The notes under the pieces: model-generated
What the model was told of the DNA's origin: nothing
What the model saw: only the letters and a program-made list of their open reading frames with translations
Databases searched by the model: none
Shown here: in pieces, positions 46,779 to 55,799 of the stretch
Numbering within the stretch: position 1 is the first letter of the stretch
How the letters are laid out: each line of letters opens with the position of its first letter
DNA from: Allorhodopirellula heiligendammensis
GTDB lineage: Bacteria > Planctomycetota > Planctomycetia > Pirellulales > Pirellulaceae
DNA: 64,000 nucleotides
Assembly (NCBI RefSeq): GCF_007860105.1
Contig: NZ_SJPU01000001.1
Location: forward strand, 62,001-126,000
Direction of reading: 5' to 3'
Made by a program: the position numbers and the translations under genes

Positions 46779-46952
46779 GGCTCCCATTTTTGGGTGCGGG
46801 ATTATGCGGGATTTCTCTGGGATTTGCGAGCGGGCATCAGATTCTACAGTTGGGCGCACGTGCCAGTCACTCTTAAAAGCGTTACTTTCCCCGTGTTTCC
46901 CACACTTGCGAGCGGGCCCCAGGTTCTGCGCATCACCTCGCCGCTCGCGTGG
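46779..46952 (-). promoter_or_regulatory. CRISPR leader with 22-bp direct repeats
   Basis: These 174 bases lie between the newest repeat and the cas4-cas1 stop. Two near-identical 22-bp direct copies, at 46824-46845 and 46906-46927, begin TTGCGAGCGGGC and end TTCT with three mismatches, 82 bases apart. A small CCCA/TGGG inverted repeat (46783-46794) adjoins the first repeat. They are candidate integration-anchoring or promoter elements. Confidence 0.75.
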
Positions 46953-48917
46953 CTAGCGCGTCTGGAAAACGGGATATTCCTCGATTTCGCCGCTGAGTCG
47001 ACGGGCTAGCAAACGGGTTTGAATCTCCAACAGTCGTCGATAGCTAACGCGGTAGTCGAACAGCGGGTGGGTGACCAACGAATCCATTCGCTTCTCATAG
47101 GCTAGCAGAAAATGTTTCCGCCCGGCATCGCTCATCACGACTGACTTTCCGGCGCAAATGAAATGGTCCGCCGTGACCATTTTCGTATTGATCGCCGATA
47201 GAACGACCGAGTCGGCGATCAGCGGGCGGAACGGCTCCATCAGATCCAACGCCAACGCAGGCTTGCCCGGTTTGACTTGATGATAGAACCCCAGATGCGG
47301 ATCCAGACCGACGATAGTTGCGGCGACGAGGCAGTCTTTCGTCAACAAGCTGTAGGCTAGCGACAGCATCGCGTTGACGGGGTCACGGGGGGGACGCCGA
47401 TTACGCGAGCGGAAATGAAACGCGGGCCGTTTCTCTGCCGTGACATATCCCTCGCCACCAGTCGATACGCCACAGTCGACTTTGAGCATCCCCGCAAAAT
47501 CGCCGAAGTAGATGCGGGCAGCGATGCCCTCGATCCCCAACAAAGAGGCCAGTGAGTCTGCTGTCAACGCGCGAGCGGCGTAACGTTTGAGATCGCGTAG
47601 CGATGTGGCGTCGGGTTCACGGTGATTGCGCATCAACAGTGTTCGCTGATTACGAATTTTGCCATGGACGAGCGCGCGAGCAATATCGAGACAGAACTCG
47701 CTGTCATCGGCGAGCCGAAACTGCTGACGACGAACGAGAATATTCTTGACCCCCAGCCCACCGCTGACCCCGTAGTAGTAGCCCTTCTGAGTGAAGTATC
47801 CGATGGGGACGTCACGCCCAAGTGCAGTCTGAATCGCCTGTGTCGAAAGCTGAATATTTCCGAACAAATTGATTTGATTAATATCGTTAAATCGAATTTC
47901 TTGAACGACCTTTCCCTCCACTTTCGCTTGCAGGAGGTCATCCTTCTTGCCGATCCACATACCTTGCGTGTTGAAGTAGACGGGTCGCCTTTCATCACGA
48001 GCGGTGATCAAAGGTCGGACGGCGGCAGGCGGTTGCTGGATATTGGCGAGACGCCGGGTTTCTTCGGGTAAGCAAATACCAACCAGTGAGCAACGCGGGC
48101 ATTTGGGGCTGGACACTAGCGGTGGAGGGATCTGCCCCGACTCACGGTGCTGCCGAGCAGCTGCGATGGCACTTCGCGTCAAATCGAGCAGTTCTTCATC
48201 GACGCCCACGCGGACGCGCTGCCGGGTTTCGTTGAAATAAAGCACGCCCTCATCCGATTGATATCCATTGTCTCGAAGCACGAGGACCTGCAAGGCAATT
48301 TGAACTCGTTCCGGGTCCCAGGCAGCCAGCGTTCCATCGGCCATCCGTTTGGGACGCCCCCGTTTGTAATCCACTGGAGTCACCACGCTCCCGGTCGCTT
48401 CGGCGAGATCGAGTTTGGCGATCACGCCGAGCGATTCACTGCTCAGCGTCACGCTGCGGGCATGTATCGTTTTGGGCAGGTCCTCGGCCTCCTCAGACGC
48501 GTCGGAATCCTGATCCGATTGTTGTTCGCATGCTTCTTGTTCACCCGCCTCCGAACCGTCGTCGTCGTCGTCGCCGAAAAGTGTCGCGGCTTGCACGTGC
48601 TTCGACTTCCGCCGCTTCTTCGGCTTGGTCGCCTCCGGGACGATCACGGCCGGGTCTTCATCGGCACTGGGAATGAATGACTGCGTTGCACAGGGCTCGG
48701 CAGGCGCCAACCCTCCCGTCCCATTATCGACGCGGCGATGCACAATCCCACCATCGATCGTATCGATCGATTCAGCGAACTGCCCCTCAACGTGCATCAA
48801 ATAGAACAGTCGAGGACAATACACGAGCTCGTTGATCATCCGAGCTGGCAACAGATCCTCCGGATCACGATCAGAGGAAAACGTGGTTGAATGGGCTCCT
48901 TCGATGGGCTGGATCAT
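46953..48917 (-). CDS. cas4-cas1: Cas4-Cas1 fusion, CRISPR adaptation integrase
   Basis: The 654-residue fusion is a hallmark of type I-G (I-U) systems. The Cas4 half (about 1-290) has the RecB-type nuclease residues D183 and K185 in VDYKRG, Q206, and four iron-sulfur Cys: C34 (CPRLFYL), C273, C276 and C282. An 80-residue insertion at about 66-150 is rich in Asp, Glu and Lys. The Cas1 half carries E463 (GIEGIAAR), H541 (DPHLGFYHQ) and D558/E561 (LALDLMEPF), the metal ligands for spacer integration. Cas4 trims PAM-side prespacer ends. The stop is 174 bases from the array, and cas2 lies 89 bases upstream. Confidence 0.97.
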   Translation of the reverse strand: MIQPIEGAHSTTFSSDRDPEDLLPARMINELVYCPRLFYLMHVEGQFAESIDTIDGGIVHRRVDNGTGGLAPAEPCATQSFIPSADEDPAVIVPEATKPKKRRKSKHVQAATLFGDDDDDGSEAGEQEACEQQSDQDSDASEEAEDLPKTIHARSVTLSSESLGVIAKLDLAEATGSVVTPVDYKRGRPKRMADGTLAAWDPERVQIALQVLVLRDNGYQSDEGVLYFNETRQRVRVGVDEELLDLTRSAIAAARQHRESGQIPPPLVSSPKCPRCSLVGICLPEETRRLANIQQPPAAVRPLITARDERRPVYFNTQGMWIGKKDDLLQAKVEGKVVQEIRFNDINQINLFGNIQLSTQAIQTALGRDVPIGYFTQKGYYYGVSGGLGVKNILVRRQQFRLADDSEFCLDIARALVHGKIRNQRTLLMRNHREPDATSLRDLKRYAARALTADSLASLLGIEGIAARIYFGDFAGMLKVDCGVSTGGEGYVTAEKRPAFHFRSRNRRPPRDPVNAMLSLAYSLLTKDCLVAATIVGLDPHLGFYHQVKPGKPALALDLMEPFRPLIADSVVLSAINTKMVTADHFICAGKSVVMSDAGRKHFLLAYEKRMDSLVTHPLFDYRVSYRRLLEIQTRLLARRLSGEIEEYPVFQTR

Positions 48918-49006
48918 GGCATCACAGATTCAAAAAATAGGTACAATCAAAACCGAGTAAAGAAAACTGGCGTCCAGAGCATTGCGAAATCAGTCGCGAC
49001 AATTCA

Positions 49007-49848
<842 letters not shown>

Positions 49849-51588
49849 GTGTCGGATGTTGCAACGGATCGTCACATTTTGCTTTCGTCCGTGGGGGTAC
49901 TGCGGTCGCCGGAACGTTCTGCGATCACTTACTCGCGAGGCAACGTCGAAGCCGATGCGAAATTCTCGTTCCATGGGTTATGGAAGCTTCTTCCTGTGGA
50001 GGAGCAGCCGAGCGAGTTGGCGATTTTAGCAACACCGCAAGCGCGTGAGTCATCATGGAAAGAGATTCAGGAAGAATCGGCCAAACTCGATTTAAAGACG
50101 CGGTGCATTGATCTGGTTGGCGATGCAGATGACACCAATGCGTTTCTGGAGACTGCGGCCGCCAACATTCCTGAAGGTTGCGATCTGACTCTGAATGTTA
50201 CCGAAGGGCTGCGTCATCATGCTTTTCTTTTTTATGCGTTAGTATTGTATCTGACGACGTTCCGTCGAGTCAGGATCCGCGGCGTTTGGTATTGTCGCAT
50301 GGAGACGGAGAATCGAGATGATTCGAAACCGATCATTGACCTCACACCGGTATTGGAATTGGCACACTGGTTTCATGCGTTGGCCGTTTTCCGCGAAACG
50401 GGATCGATGCGGCAAATCGCTGGGCTTGTCGCCGACCGTGGAATTCAGCGTCAACTCAACGAGCTATCCCAGTTTTTCATGAATGGATTGCCGGTCGAGA
50501 CGGGCCTAACGGCAACCCGATTGCTCGCCATTGATCGTCCGGTGCTCCCGAGTCATTTACCTCTCCGATCTGAAATCGAACGTGAGTTGAAAGACGAGAT
50601 TCAGCCGCTTGCGGCCGCATTGCCCGAAAATCAATCAATCAACAAAGTGATGAAGGGTGACGTTGTCTTGACACGGACTGAGCTGGAACGGCAAGCGACG
50701 TGTATCGATCGATACCTTCGTACTGGGCAGGACAATCTCGGGTTTGGATTGATGCGAGAGTGGCTCGTCAGTTGGCTGGCATTTCAGGACAATGCGGGCG
50801 GTGGCTGGTTAAAGAAGGAATCACGCGGCAAATACGAACAAGCGTTGCGCGGGTTAGACATCGTTCATCGCGGTCGGGCTCCATGGCCCGAAGTCCGCGC
50901 GTTGCTCAGCGATGCCCAGCAGGAGTGGGCACAGCGATGGAACCGCGTGACCTCGGCACGCAATGCCCTTCAACACCACGGGATGGATGCTCAGGAGTTC
51001 AAGCCAGACAGCAAGGGGATGAGGAAAGCGAAAGAGGATTGGTGGGAGCGTGAAAACTGGGCGTCGCTCCCTCCCAGTGGTGGTGGTCACGGTCCGTTGT
51101 TGATCGCACCGATTGGAAACACGCCCGGTGTTCTCTTCTCGGCGATCGTCCACACGCGTCCGGCCCGGGTGCTGGCGGTCTGTTCGGAGGATACGGCCTC
51201 GGCGACTGCCGAAGCGGTTTCCAAGGCCAGCGAGGCAACCGGTGATCCGCCGGTCGAGGTGATGCGGCTGACGATGACGAATCCGCACACGGGTGTCGAT
51301 GAGTTTACGGACTTATTGCGTCAGGCGTCGTTATGGTTGTACTCGGCTGACGAGGTTCGCGCGAGCCTCACCGGTGGCACCAGTTTGATGGGCGTTTTGG
51401 TGAGTCGTCTGAGCCGCTTGGCGAGCAATGAACTCCAGCGACCGGTCCATGAGTTTCTATTGATCGACCACCGACCACCGCAGCAGCAACGCAACGAGCC
51501 GTGGCAGCTCGGTGAAATTCACTATTTCAACGGCGAACCCTCCGTGGAGTTGAGCAAGGGAGATGCCGAGTCCGATGTTGAGCGATAA
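49849..51588 (+). CDS. CARF-HEPN-CARF ribonuclease, type III accessory effector (Csx1/TM1812-like)
   Basis: A GTG start has GAGAGG eight bases upstream. The 579-residue protein has three parts. Residues 1-190 form a TM1812-type CARF domain whose DxTHG motif reads LNVTEGLRHH at 115-124, followed by PIIDLTPVLEL. Residues 190-400 are a helical HEPN-type region with the R-x4-H RNase motif RNALQH at 371-376. Residues 415-560 are a second CARF-like Rossmann domain with APIGNTPGVLF, TNPHTGVDEF and SLTGGTSLMG, the family's TGGT loop. CARF domains bind cyclic oligoadenylate from Cas10 and switch on HEPN RNA cleavage. It heads the cmr operon; cmr1 follows within bases. Confidence 0.85.
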   Translation: MSDVATDRHILLSSVGVLRSPERSAITYSRGNVEADAKFSFHGLWKLLPVEEQPSELAILATPQARESSWKEIQEESAKLDLKTRCIDLVGDADDTNAFLETAAANIPEGCDLTLNVTEGLRHHAFLFYALVLYLTTFRRVRIRGVWYCRMETENRDDSKPIIDLTPVLELAHWFHALAVFRETGSMRQIAGLVADRGIQRQLNELSQFFMNGLPVETGLTATRLLAIDRPVLPSHLPLRSEIERELKDEIQPLAAALPENQSINKVMKGDVVLTRTELERQATCIDRYLRTGQDNLGFGLMREWLVSWLAFQDNAGGGWLKKESRGKYEQALRGLDIVHRGRAPWPEVRALLSDAQQEWAQRWNRVTSARNALQHHGMDAQEFKPDSKGMRKAKEDWWERENWASLPPSGGGHGPLLIAPIGNTPGVLFSAIVHTRPARVLAVCSEDTASATAEAVSKASEATGDPPVEVMRLTMTNPHTGVDEFTDLLRQASLWLYSADEVRASLTGGTSLMGVLVSRLSRLASNELQRPVHEFLLIDHRPPQQQRNEPWQLGEIHYFNGEPSVELSKGDAESDVER

Positions 51589-51589
51589 G

Positions 51590-52612
51590 ATGAACAGGAC
51601 TGGAAAACAATTCAGTGAAAACCAGCGAATGAATCGACCGACCGCGATCACCGCGACCTATCGCATTGTGACACCGATGTTTTGTGCGGGCGCGGATCAA
51701 CAATCCGCCGAGTTGCGGCTGGCGAGTTTCAAAGGTGCGCTACGGTTCTGGTGGCGGACGCTGATGGCTGGCAAGTTTGGCAACGACATCGAAGGTTTGC
51801 ACAAGGCGGAGGCGGAGTTGTTCGGCTCCAGCGATCGTCGATTCGGACAATCAAAAGTGCGGATGAGATTGCGTTGGCGTAGCAAGATACCGGCGAAGTC
51901 AGAACTCGTCACCGAGTGGCCTGCGAATCAACCCGCAATCGGCAGCACCTATCTTGGGTACGGCATAACGGAATCGGGCAAGAAGGGATCTCCGACGTAT
52001 AAGCCGCACCGAATCGGACTCCCAGAGGGACGGGAGTTTGAAGTGAAGTGCATTGGCAACGAACGAGATCTTGCAAGTGTTCTTCCCGCATTGAAGATCG
52101 TTGGGATGTTAGGCGGTTTAGGAAGTCGCAGCCGTCGTGCATTCGGCTCCATCGCCCTCGAATATTTGGACGAAGACTCTTTCGAGTTCAAGAACGCCGA
52201 TGGGTTCCGTGCTTTTATCAATTCATTGGTTCACGAGCCGTGTCCTATCCTACCGGAGTTTACTGCGTTTGGCTCTCATGCCCGACTCTACGTAGGCCCT
52301 GCTGCGGAATCCGCGAGAGAGTCACACAGATTACTTGGCGAAACCTATCGCAATTTTCGCGGCCTACCGAGCCCGTTGCGAGGTCGCAGCAAGATTCCGA
52401 TGGGCCTCCCGTTGCAGGGCGTTGATTCACGACGCCGAGCGAGTCCATTGCTCATGCATATCCATCCGGTGGCGGACCAGTTCATGCCAGTTGTCCTATT
52501 TCTTCCATCGGTGTTTCATCCAGAAATTCGAGAAGGCAACCAGTTCGGCTTCTTTCAGGTCGTTCAACAATGGATGGAATCGCTCAATGCCACGGAGGTG
52601 AAACTTGGCTGA
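51590..52612 (+). CDS. cmr1: Cmr1, type III-B RAMP protein
   Basis: The 340-residue RAMP protein closes the 3' end of the Cmr crRNA complex. It opens with the Cmr1 signature TATYRIVTPMFCAGADQ, SFKGALRFWWR, and later the glycine loop GMLGGLGSRSRRAFGS. The start is uncertain: ATG 51590 lies one base after the effector stop, ATG 51575 or 51563 would overlap it, and 51629 is also possible. It overlaps cmr2 by eight bases. Confidence 0.93.
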   Translation: MNRTGKQFSENQRMNRPTAITATYRIVTPMFCAGADQQSAELRLASFKGALRFWWRTLMAGKFGNDIEGLHKAEAELFGSSDRRFGQSKVRMRLRWRSKIPAKSELVTEWPANQPAIGSTYLGYGITESGKKGSPTYKPHRIGLPEGREFEVKCIGNERDLASVLPALKIVGMLGGLGSRSRRAFGSIALEYLDEDSFEFKNADGFRAFINSLVHEPCPILPEFTAFGSHARLYVGPAAESARESHRLLGETYRNFRGLPSPLRGRSKIPMGLPLQGVDSRRRASPLLMHIHPVADQFMPVVLFLPSVFHPEIREGNQFGFFQVVQQWMESLNATEVKLG

Positions 52613-54545
52613 GAAATATCACCTTTCCTTTTCCATTGGGCCGGTCCAAGCGTTTGTGACGCAGGCGAGGCGGACGCGGGATCTGTGGGTGGGCAGCGTT
52701 CTGTTGTCGTGGCTGGCTGAGTCGGCGTTGGTTGCCGTTGAAAACGAATTCGAGGAGAAGTTCGAACAGGGTACTGCGACGACGATCCTCCCCGATCGAT
52801 CGGGCATACGAGGCAAGTTGACCTCGATCGAAAGCGGATTTGGTGGGATTCCCAATCGGTTTGAAATTGAGTTTGAGTCTGCAAACGATGCCGCTCGATC
52901 GGGCACGGTCGCTCAGCAGGGATTCCAAAACGCTTGGCAAACTGCGTGCGATGCGGTGTGGATGATGATCGGTGAGGCCGAGCAAAGCGGCAATGCGACC
53001 GAGAATATTTGGAAACGCCAAACTGAGAGTTTTTGGGAACTGAGCTGGATTGTAGCCTCGCCATCGGGCAGATCGAAAACAATTGGTGATATGGCGGCGG
53101 CGCGGAAGCTGATTCGCAATGTTCCGGTCACGGAGGAAGGCGGCGTTAAATGCTCGCTGATGCACGAGTGGCAGGAACTGTCGGGTTACGAACGTCGCGA
53201 CGATCAGACTGCGTTTTGGAATGCGGTTCGACGTTGTTCGGGCGTCGGCACGCTGGATCTTCGTGACGGCGAACGGCTCTGCGCAATGGCCTTGATCAAA
53301 CGGCTGCTGCCCGCCGTGGATACACAGGTTTTCGGGCGTTCGTTTCAACAGAAGAATTGGCCCTCGACCGCGTTTCTCGCAGCCATGCCCTGGTTGCATG
53401 AAGTCCAACAGAACCCGACCGCTCGGGCGGCTGCGGACGCTTACGTCGCTGCTGCTAGAAAAGCAGGTGTCTGTCAGAGTGAGGTCGAAGCAGCGAAGGA
53501 CGCCGAGATGCCTTGGGCCCGAATCGACGCCCCGGCTTGGTTCACCACTTCAATCCATAACAACGAGTGGTTAATGGAGCAATCGGATACGGGGATGTTG
53601 ATCAAGCAGCTTGATGACCTCTACCGTGTTACTGCTGGGCGCAAACCGATCCCTTTTTATGCACTGCTGTTGATGGATGGCGATTCGATGGGCAGCTTGC
53701 TTCATGCGATCAAAGATCCGACGGCGCTGAGCCAGTGCCTCAGCCGGTTCACTTCCGGCGTGAATCAAGCGGTTAAGGAGCACGGCGGTCGGACGGTGTA
53801 CGCGGGCGGCGATGATGTGTTGGCACTGCTGCCTGCGACCGAGACCCTCGCGATCGCCGATCGGTTGAGCCACGAATATCAGCGATCTTTTGTTGGCGTC
53901 TTGGAAGACACGTCGGAGGTACAGGCGACCATTTCAGCGGCGATTGTTTACGCGCATTGGAAGCAGCCTTTGCGTCAAGTCCTCCAGCACGCTCACCGGT
54001 TGCTCGACGATGTGGCCAAAAATGCGACCGGTCGGGATGCGGTCGCGATTGGGATCGTGAAGGGTTCGGGACTCAATGCTCAATGGGCGGTGCCATGGAA
54101 AACGTTGCGTGAATTGAAAATGATCCGAGGTGACGAATCGATTATCCACCGCTTTCAGGAGTCGCCCAGCGGGGACGCAGAAAAAAAACCGGTCTTCAAC
54201 GCTTCGTTTCTTTGTCACCTTCGTGACCAGTTCGCACGGCTGATCGGTAGACTGCCCGAGCAACCTGGCAGCTTTGGCTTGATGCACGATAATTTCCAAG
54301 CCAATGAGAAACGGCAAGACATTTTGCTGGCGCTCGCCAATTCCGAATACCGTCGCCGTTTGTCGAGTGAGGATCGAACACAGAGTCTGGACGAAACACG
54401 AGAGTTCGTCAGACCACTGGTTGAGTTAACGCGTCATGTCATTCGAGGTGAACAGCCCGATACGCGAAAGGTCGGGTTCGATGGTTGGCGTGTGGCGAGA
54501 TTTCTAAAGCAAGTCGATGACGGAGAGATGCAAGACCATGAGTGA
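52605..54545 (+). CDS. cmr2: Cmr2/Cas10, type III-B large subunit without HD domain
   Basis: The TTG start has GGAGG about six bases upstream, so it is well placed. The 646-residue protein begins directly with HLSFSIGPVQAFVTQARRTRDLW, the first palm-like domain; no N-terminal HD nuclease is present. The cyclase palm has LLMDGDSMGS (Asp 358 and 360) and YAGGDDVLALLP with intact GGDD at 401-404. It should therefore make cyclic oligoadenylates, signalling to the CARF effector, but lack HD-type DNase activity. It overlaps both neighbours. Confidence 0.96.
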   Translation: MAEKYHLSFSIGPVQAFVTQARRTRDLWVGSVLLSWLAESALVAVENEFEEKFEQGTATTILPDRSGIRGKLTSIESGFGGIPNRFEIEFESANDAARSGTVAQQGFQNAWQTACDAVWMMIGEAEQSGNATENIWKRQTESFWELSWIVASPSGRSKTIGDMAAARKLIRNVPVTEEGGVKCSLMHEWQELSGYERRDDQTAFWNAVRRCSGVGTLDLRDGERLCAMALIKRLLPAVDTQVFGRSFQQKNWPSTAFLAAMPWLHEVQQNPTARAAADAYVAAARKAGVCQSEVEAAKDAEMPWARIDAPAWFTTSIHNNEWLMEQSDTGMLIKQLDDLYRVTAGRKPIPFYALLLMDGDSMGSLLHAIKDPTALSQCLSRFTSGVNQAVKEHGGRTVYAGGDDVLALLPATETLAIADRLSHEYQRSFVGVLEDTSEVQATISAAIVYAHWKQPLRQVLQHAHRLLDDVAKNATGRDAVAIGIVKGSGLNAQWAVPWKTLRELKMIRGDESIIHRFQESPSGDAEKKPVFNASFLCHLRDQFARLIGRLPEQPGSFGLMHDNFQANEKRQDILLALANSEYRRRLSSEDRTQSLDETREFVRPLVELTRHVIRGEQPDTRKVGFDGWRVARFLKQVDDGEMQDHE

Positions 54546-55671
54546 AACACGCTGGTACAAGATCACTCCCGGGGACAGTTGGTTCTTTTGCGACAGCCGT
54601 TCGGCCAACGCGGGCGAGGATCAATCGGATTTACAGAGTATTTTTCCGCCGTATCCACAAACCGTGGTCGGAGCGATTCGAGCAGCGTTGGCACGCAGTC
54701 TCGGGTGGGAACGCGGGAATTGGGACGAGGCGATGAAAGCCAAGCTCGGCGATGGTTTTGATGACGTCTCGCCCCTGAGATTTACGTCGCCCATGTTGGC
54801 GATCAAATGCGAGAAATCGTTTCCACAGCGCGAACTGCAGCTACTGTTTCAACCTCCGATGCATCTGATTGGTACACGACATATCGAGAGTGGCGACTCG
54901 GGAAGTCCATTGCCGACGTTCGATCCACTTGATTGGCTGCGGCCATCGAGCGACCCGTTTATGACTGATATGGGGAGTATTCATCTGCCGTTGTTTCCAG
55001 TTTCTGGTGATGCAGATAACAGGCGACTGCGAACGGCTGACGATTTTTTCATCACGACGTCTGGCATGCAAAGCGTACTCGATGGAAACAAGCCCGATAA
55101 AACGGAATTGATTCACCAGTCGCGTTTGTTTGCAATGGAAAACCGAATTGGGATCAACCGTGAAGCCGATGCACGTTCGATTTACAGCCCAGGGCATGTT
55201 CGCTTATTTGACGGCGTTTCGCTGGTCATCGGTGTGGACGGCTTGAGCGACGACATCGAGTTGCCCCTGACTTTTCCGTTGGGAGGCGAATCACGGCAAG
55301 CCGTCTGTGAGCGATTGCGGCAGGCTCCCGTGCGACCGCAGTCGCGATCAGGCACGTGCGTTGTGCTCACCACTGCAGCGCGTTGGTTGAATCGTTGGTA
55401 CGGTGTGCATTCAGGCGGCTCGGCCACCGGACTGCATCCGTCATTCGGGTCGAAAGTGACGACATGCGCCGTGGGCCGCCCCACTCGAATCGGCGGATTC
55501 GACTCACGCACGGGACGATCGCAAACGCTTCAAGCATACGCTCCCGCTGGGTCGGTTTGGTGGCTCGATGAATCGGTGTCGCTTCCCGAGGACACATGGT
55601 GTTTGTCGCTGGGTGAGCGAACCAGCCTGGGTTATGGAACTGCACTGCTGGCGCGTGAACCGGTTAAGTGA
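54538..55671 (+). CDS. cmr3: Cmr3, type III-B RAMP protein (Cas5 group)
   Basis: The ATG at 54538 lies within the end of cmr2 and is preceded by GGAGAG. The 377-residue protein starts RWYKITPGDSWFFCDSRSA, typical of Cmr3, with the FPPYPQTVVGAIRAALAR helix and a C-terminal glycine loop SLGERTSLGYGTALL. With Cmr2 it grips the crRNA 5' handle. A 128-base gap with a hairpin separates it from cmr4. Confidence 0.94.
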   Translation: MSETRWYKITPGDSWFFCDSRSANAGEDQSDLQSIFPPYPQTVVGAIRAALARSLGWERGNWDEAMKAKLGDGFDDVSPLRFTSPMLAIKCEKSFPQRELQLLFQPPMHLIGTRHIESGDSGSPLPTFDPLDWLRPSSDPFMTDMGSIHLPLFPVSGDADNRRLRTADDFFITTSGMQSVLDGNKPDKTELIHQSRLFAMENRIGINREADARSIYSPGHVRLFDGVSLVIGVDGLSDDIELPLTFPLGGESRQAVCERLRQAPVRPQSRSGTCVVLTTAARWLNRWYGVHSGGSATGLHPSFGSKVTTCAVGRPTRIGGFDSRTGRSQTLQAYAPAGSVWWLDESVSLPEDTWCLSLGERTSLGYGTALLAREPVK

Positions 55672-55680
55672 GGAAAGTCG

Positions 55681-55699
55681 TGGATCGCTCCGCGATCCA
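55681..55699 (+). promoter_or_regulatory. Perfect hairpin in the cmr3-cmr4 spacer
   Basis: The eight-base stem TGGATCGC/GCGATCCA has a three-base loop and begins nine bases after the cmr3 stop. It lies in the only sizeable gap within the operon and could be an attenuator, an RNA-processing or mRNA-stability element. It has no U-tract. Confidence 0.55.
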
Positions 55700-55799
55700 T
55701 CGTTCTGGTCGCAGAGCGATCAGCGACTAACCGACGGTATTCGTTCCGGTCGTCGCAACCGAAGAATACGTAATCGAACTTCATCTCAAAAGGAACTTT

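Noticed and set aside
43281-47009. Many overlapping open frames with repeated peptides such as MRPRVGTRGR, FNEAASWNSRK and LPRVPTRGLIEA
   Set aside because: These are translations of the CRISPR repeat in different frames and strands with spacers between; they are not repeat proteins.
52605-54545. Assigning the large subunit to type III-A Csm1
   Set aside because: The surrounding genes are clear Cmr1, Cmr3, Cmr4, Cmr5 and Cmr6, and no Csm2-Csm5 are present.
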